A stretch of 42,666 bases of DNA from a virus. Positions within the stretch are counted from its first letter, which is position 1; each line of letters opens with the position of its first letter. Where the stretch lies: positions 1 to 42,666 of the IMG/VR virus record IMGVR_UViG_3300025508_000043. One strand, written 5' to 3'. A program made the translations under genes and the position numbers. The notes beneath the pieces are model-generated. The model worked only from the letters and a program-made list of their open reading frames with translations. It did not search any database and was not told the origin of the DNA. Positions 1 to 6,706 of the stretch are shown here, in pieces.

Positions 1-207
1 AAACTTATCTAGTTTATCTGGTTCTAATATACAAGTATGGAAATATCCACCGACTAAAAACGCTGGTGATGGCTTGCTTGGTTTAAAGACGTTTAACGGG
101 TCTTTTAATAATCTACCAACATGAGAGTTGGATAAAAACTGATTACCAAATTCACCGTAGTAGTCTTCGTCTATTTTAAGCCTTTGTAATATCTTTTCTT
201 TGTTCAT
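1..207 (-). CDS. RecE/YqaJ-like PD-(D/E)XK exonuclease, N-terminal part (partial)
   Basis: An open frame starts with ATG at 205-207 on the minus strand and runs off the left window edge, giving 69 visible residues. The stretch FLVGGYFHTCILEPDKL near residues 46-63 matches the conserved 'AxxxGxxxHxxxLEP' helix of putative exodeoxyribonuclease VIII and PDDEXK phage nucleases, and SNSHVGRLLKDP before it also fits. These enzymes resect double-stranded ends to give 3' single strands. The first 32 bases overlap the end of the ERF annealing-protein gene, so exonuclease and annealing protein form the usual phage recombination pair. The catalytic D/ExK residues lie outside the window, so activity cannot be judged. 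Confidence 0.7.
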   Translation of the reverse strand, partial: MNKEKILQRLKIDEDYYGEFGNQFLSNSHVGRLLKDPLNVFKPSKPSPAFLVGGYFHTCILEPDKLDKF

Positions 208-727
208 CTGTTATTTTATATTTAGATTCAATTGCTTCAACTTTACCTCCCGCTGCTACATATTCTTTTGCTTTCTTTAGTTGTGCTGCTGTAATCTTAG
301 GTTTTGCTGCTTGTTTAATTTTATCTACAGCGCCTGTAGGTTTTTTACCTGAGTCAGCATCTTCTGTATCATCAATAAGCAATAGATTACCTAAAGCATA
401 TTTCTTGCCATAAGTCGACGCCGCGCCGAACTGCTGAGCTGTCTGCATACCTTTTTGATTAAGGTCTACACCGACTAGTGCTGTTGCGTGTATAGCATCT
501 TTGCCATCTGAAAATGTTGCTGTTGATTGCATTGTTGGAACAGGTTCAGTTGATATCATTTCTTCATTGATCGTAACTGTAACGCCGTGTTTAACTAAGA
601 AAGGCTTTATAGCCTCTAGGATGTCTTCTGATTTACGGAAGTAATACTTACCGAACGAATTGTACGAAGACTTTTTCGCTTTTAGCTCTGTCTGTACGAC
701 GGCTAATTTTTGGTTTAATTCTTTCAT
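176..727 (-). CDS. erf: ERF-family single-strand annealing protein
   Basis: 183 residues. The N-terminal part (MKELNQKLAVVQTELKAKKS, then YYFRKSEDILEAIKPFL, and further on QQFGAASTYGKKYAL with LLIDDTEDAD) has the pattern of ERF proteins: an N-terminal helix, an 'R..eDi..a..P.L' segment, and a 'Ga..TYa.RY.L...f.i..d.D.D' segment at about residues 100-125. ERF proteins bind single-stranded DNA, form rings and promote annealing in phage recombination and genome circularisation. The lysine-rich tail (residues 128-183) is typical of the variable C-terminus. The gene overlaps the downstream exonuclease gene. A 71-base A/T-rich gap (728-798) separates it from the sigma factor gene, and the 34-bp promoter-like element used elsewhere is absent from that gap. 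Confidence 0.85.
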   Translation of the reverse strand: MKELNQKLAVVQTELKAKKSSYNSFGKYYFRKSEDILEAIKPFLVKHGVTVTINEEMISTEPVPTMQSTATFSDGKDAIHATALVGVDLNQKGMQTAQQFGAASTYGKKYALGNLLLIDDTEDADSGKKPTGAVDKIKQAAKPKITAAQLKKAKEYVAAGGKVEAIESKYKITDEQRKDITKA

Positions 728-798
728 CTTTTTGGTATTTGGTGTATATATATAATTACACGTTATTGTTTAAATTTACATTTGTCACTTAACTTAAC

Positions 799-1557
799 TT
801 ACAGGTAGTCAAGCACTTGTGAGTGGTCTACGTTAGCAATTAATTTATCAACTGCTTGCTTTTTTAGCTGTGAAACTCTAACATAAGCACCACTACCTTC
901 GATACCTAATTTCTCTGCAATTTGCTTGGCAGACTGTTTATCACAGTCAAGACCATAACTAAGCCTTAGTACTTCATATTCTCTATCTACTAAGTGTTGT
1001 TTTAACAAACTTGTTAAGTACATGTTTAAAAATACCTGGTTGTATGGCTCTGACTTGTCTTCAATCTGTAAAAACAGATCGTCATCATCTCTGGTACCAG
1101 CATCAATACTTAGGAATATAGAGTTAAAGAACATAGCTACAGCTTTTTTATCTTTACCAAAGTTCTTACGTATACTATTAGTAACGTGTTCTGGTAATCT
1201 CATTTGACCTCTGTTTTTATCTATCTCTCTACGTATACCGCCTTTAATACGTTTGGCTAAAAAACTTTTTAAAGTTTTCTCAGCATCTTCTGATTCGTTT
1301 ATTCTATCCCAATCAATGCGATCAACTGCTTTAATTAAGTTCAAATGACCTTCTTGTATCATATCAGTTATAGCCATAACGCCTGATGCTTGTTGTGATG
1401 TAGCAAATTTACGTGCTAAGTTTTCTACAAGAGGCATAAACTTAATAATAAGTTCATCTCTAGTATATTCGTCCCACATTTTACCCTCTAGTCTAGCTAA
1501 AGTTGATTCAAGATCTTTCTTGTATCTTATATAGTTCTGTATATTATAGTGTTTCAT
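799..1557 (-). CDS. Sigma-70-like RNA polymerase sigma factor
   Basis: 252 residues. Region 2 is visible at about residues 40-125: LVENLARKFATSQQASGVM, then TDMIQEGHLNLIKAVDRIDW (the D-x-x-Q-E-G-x-x-x-L core-binding helix), followed by FLAKRIKGGIRREIDKNRG and RLPEHV, which resemble region 2.4 and the 2/3 junction. Region 4 lies at about 185-243: LVDREYEVLRLSYGLD, then SAKQIAEKLGI and VRVSQLKKQAVDKL, a helix-turn-helix for -35 recognition. A phage sigma factor can redirect host RNA polymerase to phage promoters. The start codon overlaps the stop of the downstream nucleotidase gene by one base (TAATG). The cognate promoters are unknown; the repeated 34-bp element or the divergent region are candidates. 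Confidence 0.85.
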   Translation of the reverse strand: MKHYNIQNYIRYKKDLESTLARLEGKMWDEYTRDELIIKFMPLVENLARKFATSQQASGVMAITDMIQEGHLNLIKAVDRIDWDRINESEDAEKTLKSFLAKRIKGGIRREIDKNRGQMRLPEHVTNSIRKNFGKDKKAVAMFFNSIFLSIDAGTRDDDDLFLQIEDKSEPYNQVFLNMYLTSLLKQHLVDREYEVLRLSYGLDCDKQSAKQIAEKLGIEGSGAYVRVSQLKKQAVDKLIANVDHSQVLDYL

Positions 1558-1988
1558 TATGCATATCTTTTATAGATCAATTCTAACGTTGATGGCCAAT
1601 CTAAAACTCTTTGAGATGTGCCAAACCAAAGCCAATCGCCTTGAAAGTCTGGTTGACCTCGCCATCTACTATCGTCAATTAAAATATCACCGATTAATAA
1701 ATCTTTTCTGTGTGTTAGTATTAACTTGCGTTTAAGCCAAGGGAAGTGCTCTGCAATCCACTCTCTCTTTGCACCCCACATATCAGGTCTATCCCATGGT
1801 GGGGTTGATGCAATAAATATATCGAAGTCATGGTTTAACCTCATCAAAGCCTCTTTAGCTCCGGGCATTACTTCTAGATTTCTATAGTCTACATGCTTGT
1901 CAGGTCTATGTTTCCATCCACCTTCGTCCGCTGCTTTTTTAAAGTTAGCTATAACTCCGTCCATATCTATGTATATTATTTTCTTCAT
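1557..1988 (-). CDS. 5'(3')-deoxyribonucleotidase (HAD superfamily, NT5C-like)
   Basis: 143 residues. HAD motif I is DMDGVIANF at residues 8-16 (nucleophile and acid/base aspartates D8 and D10). Motif II is the ASTPPW stretch near 60-65, a lysine follows near the LILTHRKDLL segment, and motif IV is DILIDDS near 106-112. The family dephosphorylates deoxyribonucleoside monophosphates, and in phages it is thought to adjust nucleotide pools during DNA synthesis. It sits between a short membrane peptide gene (ATGA overlap) and the sigma factor gene (TAATG overlap), so translation is probably coupled. Length is shorter than mammalian NT5C (about 200) but normal for phage members. Confidence 0.85.
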   Translation of the reverse strand: MKKIIYIDMDGVIANFKKAADEGGWKHRPDKHVDYRNLEVMPGAKEALMRLNHDFDIFIASTPPWDRPDMWGAKREWIAEHFPWLKRKLILTHRKDLLIGDILIDDSRWRGQPDFQGDWLWFGTSQRVLDWPSTLELIYKRYA

Positions 1989-2080
1989 TTCTTTTTATTT
2001 TTTTCTATTTCTTGTCCTTTTCTAATAGCGTATCCACCTAGTAGAAACGTACCTATTATTATTATTATTAGTGTTATCAT
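1985..2080 (-). CDS. Small single-pass membrane peptide (31 aa)
   Basis: 31 residues, read by hand from ATG at 2078-2080. Residues 2-15 are almost wholly hydrophobic (ITLIIIIIGTFLLGG), followed by a basic and acidic tail ending KNKKK. Its start overlaps the stop of the upstream helix-turn-helix gene by 4 bases and its stop overlaps the nucleotidase ATG (ATGA), the same coupling used by proven neighbours. This supports real translation. A single transmembrane segment with a cytosolic charged tail is expected. Function unknown. Confidence 0.6.
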   Translation of the reverse strand: MITLIIIIIGTFLLGGYAIRKGQEIEKNKKK

Positions 2081-2697
2081 AATTGTTGGTTTAATAATTC
2101 TTTTTCTCGTTTTAATTGTTCACCCATGTTTCTATGTATAGTTCTAGTAGAACATTCTAAATACAATGCTAACTGGGTTATGGTAATCTTTTTACCTAAG
2201 TCGTTTATATCTAACATACACTGGTATATATCATCTTCATGTATACGTTTTGATCTACCTATTAATTCACCTACTATAGATAGTTTTTGTTCTTTAGTTA
2301 AACCACAGCCATACTTAAATATAACTTTACGTAGTTTGTTTTTAGGTGGTTCATCTAAGTCTAACATGCTAACCTCATACACCATCTTTCTAAGAAGATC
2401 GATGTGTATTGTAAACGAAGTGAAACCTTGTTCTTTGACTGATATGATCTCTGCTATCTGCATAAACTCATCTTGATCAAGATCTGGGTTAAGATACCAT
2501 AACGTTAACAAATGCCATTTAAGGCTCTTATAAGTCGTGATCTTAGCTTTAGACGCGAACAGTGTATAACATTCATAAGTACCTTGTTCGAAGAACATAT
2601 ACTTATCGGTTTGATGAGTTGGTACATCATCAACAGGATCTCTCTTATATACGATGCGCCTATCATTTAATAGTTTTATATTTCTTTCGTGTGACAT
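2077..2697 (-). CDS. Protein with C-terminal helix-turn-helix, probable DNA-binding protein
   Basis: 206 residues. The C-terminal part (about 165-200) reads as a helix-turn-helix: ITITQLALYLECSTRTIHRN followed by a basic helix. The first 160 residues are not recognised; they are mixed helical with conserved-looking aromatic and acidic positions (NPDLDQDEFMQIAEIIS). It may be a replication-initiation or regulatory protein acting on phage DNA, but only the DNA-binding motif is visible. It lies upstream of the membrane peptide and nucleotidase genes in the same operon. Confidence 0.75.
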   Translation of the reverse strand: MSHERNIKLLNDRRIVYKRDPVDDVPTHQTDKYMFFEQGTYECYTLFASKAKITTYKSLKWHLLTLWYLNPDLDQDEFMQIAEIISVKEQGFTSFTIHIDLLRKMVYEVSMLDLDEPPKNKLRKVIFKYGCGLTKEQKLSIVGELIGRSKRIHEDDIYQCMLDINDLGKKITITQLALYLECSTRTIHRNMGEQLKREKELLNQQL

Positions 2698-2710
2698 TAG
2701 CCTATTACTC

Positions 2711-2839
2711 TTATACTTTAGGGGCTGTTGTCACAGTCCCCTCAGGTTTTAATGTTGCAATAATAATTCTTGTCTCATTATCATTAGGGTATTTAATATC
2801 GTTCCATTGGTTTATTCTATCTTTTAGGTCTTCGTTCAT
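2711..2839 (-). CDS. Hypothetical 42-aa protein
   Basis: Open frame from ATG at 2837-2839 to TAA at 2711-2713, beginning MNEDLKDRINQWNDIKYP. It fills the gap between the DenV-type gene, whose last 23 bases it overlaps, and the helix-turn-helix gene. It is soluble and charged with no recognisable domain. Support comes only from position and the tight gene packing of this region. Confidence 0.5.
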   Translation of the reverse strand: MNEDLKDRINQWNDIKYPNDNETRIIIATLKPEGTVTTAPKV

Positions 2840-3179
2840 CTATTCTTTTCTTTATTATTATTATATCGTTTGGTTCTACTTTGTAATCATTCATCAGTTC
2901 TTGTGGTACGTTATCCCACGCACCTATGTAGTTTTGTACATTAAACCCTCGTTTAATACACTCATTATACAGGCTAGTATATCTGTTCTTAAGGTATAAC
3001 AGTTTGTTATAGAAGAACTTAACGTGACCTGTACCCAGCTTGAACTTATCAGGTATACCTTCCATATTGTATTTACCTTTAGCAATACAGTTTGGTATTC
3101 GTTTTATTTCTCTGTGTTCAGCTATTAAATGCTGATTAACAAGGTCGGCTGGCGGTATACCTACATTTATTCTTGTCAT
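2817..3179 (-). CDS. denV: Pyrimidine-dimer DNA glycosylase / AP lyase, T4 endonuclease V type
   Basis: 120 residues. The N-terminus MTRINV...NQHLIAEHREIKR aligns with T4 DenV (MTRINL...DQHLMAEYRELPR) with a one-residue insertion. Thr2 (the N-terminal nucleophile after Met removal), Arg3, the QH pair, Arg23 and catalytic Glu24 (Glu23 in T4) are all present. LGTGHVKFFYNKLLYLKNR and CIKRGFN further match the T4 sequence as remembered (LGAGHVTFFYDKL, CLKRGFN). The enzyme excises cyclobutane pyrimidine dimers and nicks the DNA. It ends about 18 residues short of T4 DenV (138), so the aromatic C-terminal tail (WYKYYGKAIY in T4) is missing. It is coupled by ATGA to the preceding small gene and lies next to the DNA ligase. 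Confidence 0.9.
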   Translation of the reverse strand: MTRINVGIPPADLVNQHLIAEHREIKRIPNCIAKGKYNMEGIPDKFKLGTGHVKFFYNKLLYLKNRYTSLYNECIKRGFNVQNYIGAWDNVPQELMNDYKVEPNDIIIIKKRIDERRPKR

Positions 3180-3295
3180 GCGTTATCTTTTATTACTTTT
3201 GTTAATAACTTTGCTAATTTTTCTAGTGCTACGGCTATTCTTTTTAAGTCGTTAGCTTTTTCTTGTTCATATCTATTCATTACCTTGCTATTCAT
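3176..3295 (-). CDS. Hypothetical 39-aa basic helical protein
   Basis: Read from ATG at 3293-3295 to TGA at 3176-3178. It begins MNSKVMNRYEQEKANDLKRI and continues as one amphipathic helix (VALEKLAKLLTKVIKD). Both ends overlap neighbours by 4 bases (ligase stop and DenV start, ATGA style), which is strong evidence for translation. Function unknown. Confidence 0.65.
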   Translation of the reverse strand: MNSKVMNRYEQEKANDLKRIAVALEKLAKLLTKVIKDNA

Positions 3296-4134
3296 TCATA
3301 ATTACGTACACACTTAAACAATGGATGTCTATAGCTATTAGCTTTAGTACGTTCGAAGTACGTAAACGTAGCCTCTTGACCTACAAAGCCTTGCATTGCA
3401 ACAAAATTGTCTTGTAAATACTTAAATTTATCCATTACAGGCATACCGAACTCATTACCATCACTGTCAACAGCTAGGAATTTACCGATAGTACCGATAC
3501 GTTTACCTTTACCTTCAACCCAACCGGTTATAGTAGCTTCGGCATCGTGAAAATCTTTGATTTTTCTAAGACTATGTGATCTCTTGCACTGGTAAACCTC
3601 GTTAGTACGCATAATAGAGCCTTCGAAACCACTGTCCATATTAATCTCGTGCATTTCATCAGCTTCATACTTATTAGGGATTGGTGTAGTAACAACGGTT
3701 CTAACAGAATAAGAGTCTCTTAAGTTATCAAATACAAAATTATAACGATCTTCAAATGTCATAGTCTCATCTATGATATCGTAACAATGAAATTGTACGT
3801 TCTCAGCTGATTCTGCACGTGCCTCGTCAGTTGGTTTTGTTTTTCTGACCATAGATATGATCTGTTCAAAGTTGTCTTTAAAATCGTGATTATACAACTC
3901 ACCATCTAATATAACATTAGGGTATTTTTCAAAGAAAGGGACTAGTTGCTCTAATATGTGTTGTATGTTTTTCCATTCTTTACCCGTGCGTGAGTATGCG
4001 GTGATTCCTCCCCAATCATCACACTGTATTACACAGCGAACACCGTCAAGTTTTGGTTGCATAAATACTGGTTTGTCGTAGTCTATTGGTTTTTTGTTAA
4101 CAGGATATGCTAACATTGGTTTTTTTCTCATCAT
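3292..4134 (-). CDS. ATP-dependent DNA ligase
   Basis: 280 residues, a minimal ligase. Nucleotidyltransferase motifs in order: motif I QPKLDGVR with the adenylated lysine at residue 28; motif III VILDGELYNHDF near 95-106; motif IIIa FHCYDIIDE; motif IV EGSIMRT; motif V LRKIKDFHD, where the second lysine contacts phosphate. A short C-terminal OB-like domain follows (TGWVEGKGKRIGTIGKFLA and onward). It seals nicks during replication, recombination and repair, which fits its place beside the dimer glycosylase. It starts MM, and the first ATG adjoins the stop of the upstream gene (TAATG). Confidence 0.92.
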   Translation of the reverse strand: MMRKKPMLAYPVNKKPIDYDKPVFMQPKLDGVRCVIQCDDWGGITAYSRTGKEWKNIQHILEQLVPFFEKYPNVILDGELYNHDFKDNFEQIISMVRKTKPTDEARAESAENVQFHCYDIIDETMTFEDRYNFVFDNLRDSYSVRTVVTTPIPNKYEADEMHEINMDSGFEGSIMRTNEVYQCKRSHSLRKIKDFHDAEATITGWVEGKGKRIGTIGKFLAVDSDGNEFGMPVMDKFKYLQDNFVAMQGFVGQEATFTYFERTKANSYRHPLFKCVRNYE

Positions 4135-4502
4135 TATTTTTTTCCTTTTCTTAATATTTTATTTACTTGTGCCATTCTCCCCTTGATAATAGCACACTTC
4201 TCATATTCCTCTTCTTCTTGAAATAGATTCATTAATGTCATTAGCTTTGCAGCTTCACCTAATGCTTCTTCTTCTTCGGTTAGATCAAGATCTTGATAAG
4301 CAACAGAACCAGCTATATCAGATCTGTTTACGTGATCAAACCAGTCCTCCATAGACTTAAGTTTAACCATTCTACTTACTATCTTGATAGCTAAAGCATT
4401 AAGCTCTGTTTCAGTCATTGGATCGACCTCTACATTCACTACTTTTAGATTATTAATCTCATCTAATATTTGTTTGTTTGTTACACGTTTATTATCCGTC
4501 AT
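4134..4502 (-). CDS. Hypothetical acidic protein, UVR-like C-terminus
   Basis: 122 residues, strongly acidic in the middle (LTEEEEALGEAAK). The C-terminal helix pair, EEEEYEKCAIIKGRMAQVNK, resembles the UVR motif of UvrB and UvrC and related proteins, but this is a short match and could be coincidence. It overlaps the upstream gene by 11 bases and abuts the ligase start. Function unknown. Confidence 0.7.
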   Translation of the reverse strand: MTDNKRVTNKQILDEINNLKVVNVEVDPMTETELNALAIKIVSRMVKLKSMEDWFDHVNRSDIAGSVAYQDLDLTEEEEALGEAAKLMTLMNLFQEEEEYEKCAIIKGRMAQVNKILRKGKK

Positions 4503-4884
4503 TGTTCGTATTTAGTTTGTAATATGATTCTTCTAATTGAGAACCATATTTAGTTAATAATTTTTCTGCCGTACCTACAAAAACACATTCACCATAAAAA
4601 TCTATAAATGGTTTTACTTCAAATATACTTATCCAAGTACTTTTATCATAGTCAGACCATATATAGTATATGTATTCTAGATCACTATGCTGGGTTTGTA
4701 CGTGTTCTATTTCCCAACCATTAATAGGGTCGTTCTTTAATATAGACATAGCTATATCTAGTCCTAACCCTTCAGGATAACCATCACTGTGTTTGTAAAA
4801 CTGCGCGTGTATTTTATCTGGGTGCTCACTGAATGATACACCATCTTCTCTTGTTGCGAATCTAACTTGCGCTCTCGTACTCAT
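4492..4884 (-). CDS. Conserved-type phage protein, 130 aa, STRAQVRF N-terminus
   Basis: 130 residues starting MSTRAQVRFATREDGVSF, with a central YKHSDGYPEGLGLDIA segment. I recognise the combination of an N-terminal 'sTRA.v.f' and a 'y.H.DGYP' element from phage proteins of unknown function. It is acidic and soluble, with no catalytic motif I can defend. The start lies inside the end of the preceding gene (23-base overlap). Confidence 0.75.
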   Translation of the reverse strand: MSTRAQVRFATREDGVSFSEHPDKIHAQFYKHSDGYPEGLGLDIAMSILKNDPINGWEIEHVQTQHSDLEYIYYIWSDYDKSTWISIFEVKPFIDFYGECVFVGTAEKLLTKYGSQLEESYYKLNTNNDG

Positions 4885-5122
4885 AATATTTGTGTTGTAA
4901 ATTGTTAATAATTTCTCTTCCGTTTGAGGTGTGAAAGCCGTAGCTATGCGTGTATAGCACGTCGATCGGTCTATTCTCTAGTAATAGATACATCAACTCA
5001 CACTCGTCGTGATCTAGTTCTTTGGCCATATCTGTTATAGCATCTGCTAGCGCATAGCAATCGTGTCTTGGAATCATACCAAGATCTCTCATAATGTATT
5101 TTTCTACTTGTTTTCCTGTCAT
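4862..5122 (-). CDS. Hypothetical protein, 86 aa
   Basis: 86 residues beginning MTGKQVEKYIMRDLGMIPRH. Rich in Asp, Glu, Tyr and His, with no recognised motif. The start overlaps the glutaredoxin stop by 4 bases (ATGA), so it is probably translated together with it. Confidence 0.7.
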   Translation of the reverse strand: MTGKQVEKYIMRDLGMIPRHDCYALADAITDMAKELDHDECELMYLLLENRPIDVLYTHSYGFHTSNGREIINNLQHKYYEYESAS

Positions 5123-5490
5123 TTTATTTTATCTTCTATTTGTTTTAATAATTTGTCTAAGTTTTGAAACGCTTGACCTATATTGTAATTTAATGTTTTA
5201 ACTTTTTCTAAAGTTCTTCTAGTATAATCATAATTGTAATCTCTATAGTTCTCAATTATATTAATTAAATGAGCTGGGTTACTAAAGTCTCTACCCGGAA
5301 CAAGGAATTCATCTCCACACTCTACAGTTGGTACCGTAGGTATACCTGTTAAATTCATAATATCTTGCCACGCAACCTTGTGCTCCGTAGTATCCATGTT
5401 TATAAATTTAATATCTTTTTTCTCTAACTCTTCTTTTATTGATTTGCAATAAGGACAAGTTTCATTTGTATATATTCTTATTCTATCCAT
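5119..5490 (-). CDS. Glutaredoxin with C-terminal helical extension
   Basis: 123 residues. The first 80 form a glutaredoxin: beta strand MDRIRIYTNETCPYC with the redox-active CPYC at residues 12-15, then the cis-proline loop GIPTVPTVECGDEFLVPG near 57-74. The extra 40 residues (YTRRTLEKVKTLNYN, then QAFQNLDKLLKQIEDKIK) look like a coiled-coil extension. In phages such proteins supply reducing power to ribonucleotide reductase or act in redox control; no reductase gene is in this window. It lies within a run of overlapping small genes. Confidence 0.85.
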   Translation of the reverse strand: MDRIRIYTNETCPYCKSIKEELEKKDIKFINMDTTEHKVAWQDIMNLTGIPTVPTVECGDEFLVPGRDFSNPAHLINIIENYRDYNYDYTRRTLEKVKTLNYNIGQAFQNLDKLLKQIEDKIK

Positions 5491-5492
5491 AG

Positions 5493-5744
5493 TTAATCTA
5501 GTAATATCATATATGCTTCTGCGTTATTCTTTCTAAACCAACTAAGACCTTTTCTTAATTCGTTTATATTGCAAGGCATACCCATTTCCATACACATGGT
5601 TGCACCCATAACAAAGTCATACATACTTAATTCTACATTATTTAGCTGGCATTTCTCACCGCTAAACCTATTTTGCACTTCGGCACCTTCATCATACAGT
5701 TCACCATTGAACCATTTAGGTAATTTTTGTTTTGTTTCTGTCAT
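5493..5744 (-). CDS. Hypothetical protein, 83 aa
   Basis: 83 residues starting MTETKQKLPKWFNGELYDEG. The segment FVMGATMCMEMGMPCNINEL is rich in Met and Cys. No domain recognised. Overlaps the upstream gene by 4 bases. Confidence 0.7.
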   Translation of the reverse strand: MTETKQKLPKWFNGELYDEGAEVQNRFSGEKCQLNNVELSMYDFVMGATMCMEMGMPCNINELRKGLSWFRKNNAEAYMILLD

Positions 5745-5980
5745 AATCTATGTTTTTTATCAAGTATATTATCACCGTACATCCAACCTATTGGTGAATG
5801 AGGTTTTAAATCTTGTGGTAAATACGCTGTTATTAGGTTAAGTTGATCTACTGTTAGATCTCTGTATTCGCTTATTTGGTTTAGAGTTGCAAATATTCGT
5901 CTATGGCTAGCGCTGTATTGAATTTTAGCATCATCTAGCGCTTCTATTACCTCTGGTTTTAATTTGTCTATTAATTTCAT
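5741..5980 (-). CDS. Hypothetical protein, 79 aa
   Basis: 79 residues starting MKLIDKLKPEVIEALDDAKI. Helical in its first half, ending in a short basic tail (DKKHRL). No recognised domain. The ATG sits one base beyond the upstream stop, and the stop overlaps the downstream start, so it belongs to the same operon. Confidence 0.7.
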   Translation of the reverse strand: MKLIDKLKPEVIEALDDAKIQYSASHRRIFATLNQISEYRDLTVDQLNLITAYLPQDLKPHSPIGWMYGDNILDKKHRL

Positions 5981-5981
5981 A

Positions 5982-6350
5982 TTACTCTTGTTCTTCAGAT
6001 GGACACTCAGCTTCAGTAAATAGCTTGTAAACTTCTTTTACAATATTTTCTACTAACTCATGGGTACAAGTTAAGTCTATACTTTCAAGGTATACTTTAC
6101 CATCATACTCCATGCCAAACTCTTTTTCATAGTTATCTTGTTCGTTAAAGCTAAAGTTACCTACACCTTCTTCAATAGCTTCTTGTATCTTGTCAAACTG
6201 TAAAGGAGTCAACTCTGGTTTGTTAATGTCTTCTAGTTTCTTTTCAGTGTCTTGCACTTGCTGTTTAAAGTTTTCATGTTTGATACCTGTTTCAGCTTCT
6301 AGCAACTTTAATGCAGCTAGATTTACTTCTAATTCTTCTTTTGTTTTCAT
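5982..6350 (-). CDS. Hypothetical coiled-coil protein, first gene after promoter element P1
   Basis: 122 residues. Residues 1-50 (MKTKEELEVNLAALKLLEAE and on) are a heptad-like coiled coil; the rest is acidic (FSFNEQDNYEKEFGMEYDG). No function recognised. Its start lies 27 bases downstream of the 9-base box of the first 34-bp promoter-like element, so it is probably the first gene of a leftward transcript reaching toward the recombination genes. Confidence 0.75.
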   Translation of the reverse strand: MKTKEELEVNLAALKLLEAETGIKHENFKQQVQDTEKKLEDINKPELTPLQFDKIQEAIEEGVGNFSFNEQDNYEKEFGMEYDGKVYLESIDLTCTHELVENIVKEVYKLFTEAECPSEEQE

Positions 6351-6377
6351 ACTATTTAATTTAATTTATTTATATTC

Positions 6378-6411
6378 ATATTATCCGACTGTTGTCGTAT
6401 TTAGTTTGTAA
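6378..6411 (-). promoter_or_regulatory. 34-bp promoter-like element, copy P1
   Basis: Minus strand: 17-base box TTACAAACTAAATACGA (6395-6411), 8 variable bases, then GGATAATAT (6378-6386). It is one of seven copies with identical internal spacing. GGATAATAT resembles a -10 box. The start of the next gene is 27 bases downstream. The upstream end touches the acceptor strand of the tRNA-like element. Confidence 0.75.
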
Positions 6412-6490
6412 CTAGAAAAGGATTCGAACCTTTTAATCCGTCGATCAGCACACTTGTGTTGTTTACCACCTTGGTGAGCCAGCTCTAGTT
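6410..6490 (-). tRNA. tRNA-like element with 7-bp acceptor stem and T-arm, anticodon arm not resolved
   Basis: On the minus strand the 5' heptamer AACTAGA pairs perfectly with the 3' heptamer TCTAGTT, 81 nt end to end. Before the 3' heptamer lies a perfect 5-bp T-stem with a canonical loop (AAAGG TTCGAAT CCTTT). A GGTGGTAAA segment could belong to a D-loop. I could not place a 5-bp anticodon stem with a 7-base loop: the middle is about 9 bases longer than usual and no register pairs. It may be an unusual or decayed tRNA, or a tRNA mimic ending the upstream transcript. No CCA is encoded. Confidence 0.4.
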
Positions 6491-6498
6491 TTATAAAA

Positions 6499-6668
6499 CG
6501 AGGTGTGCAGGTGTGGTTCACCGATTGCGGTTGGATTCAGTGGAGGGCTAAGAACCTCATACACTTACTGTTACCGATTTTCGGTTGCTTTATCCTGACT
6601 TTAACAAGTTGACCGCGACTTTCATTATATTACTAATCTCTCGCCTACTTGATTTACCACTCACCTCG
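6499..6668 (-). ncRNA. Candidate structured RNA closed by a 7-bp terminal stem
   Basis: This stretch begins and ends with exact complements: CGAGGTG on the minus strand at 6668-6662 and CACCTCG at 6505-6499. Inside are more pairings: a hairpin ACCGA/TCGGT around a 3-base loop, GAGG/CCTC around an 8-base loop, GGTG/CACC around a 5-base loop, and a long-range GCGGTT/GACCGC match. No open frame longer than a few codons crosses it and it is markedly more GC-rich than its surroundings. Strand is assumed from gene direction. It is not recognisable as RNase P, 6S or tmRNA from its conserved bases. Confidence 0.35.
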
Positions 6669-6706
6669 TATATTATTTATACCATACAGCGTACACTTTA
6701 CATCCG

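Larger units (their letters stand above)
6351..6706. other. Gene-free 356-nt stretch
   Basis: No credible coding frame lies here. From right to left, in the direction of transcription, it holds about 40 A/T-rich bases after a gene stop, the candidate structured RNA at 6499-6668, the tRNA-like element at 6410-6490, promoter element P1 at 6378-6411 and an A/T-rich leader. A stable gap of this size is unusual in a segment where genes otherwise overlap, which suggests an RNA or control function. Confidence 0.7.

Noticed and set aside
2562-2999. Plus-strand frame over the DenV and helix-turn-helix genes
   Set aside because: It is Tyr/Ile/Ser-rich and antisense to two well supported minus-strand genes.
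6410-6668. tmRNA
   Set aside because: T-arm and acceptor are present, but the 5' acceptor partner is only 81 bases away and no tag reading frame or tmRNA 5' consensus is found at the right distance.
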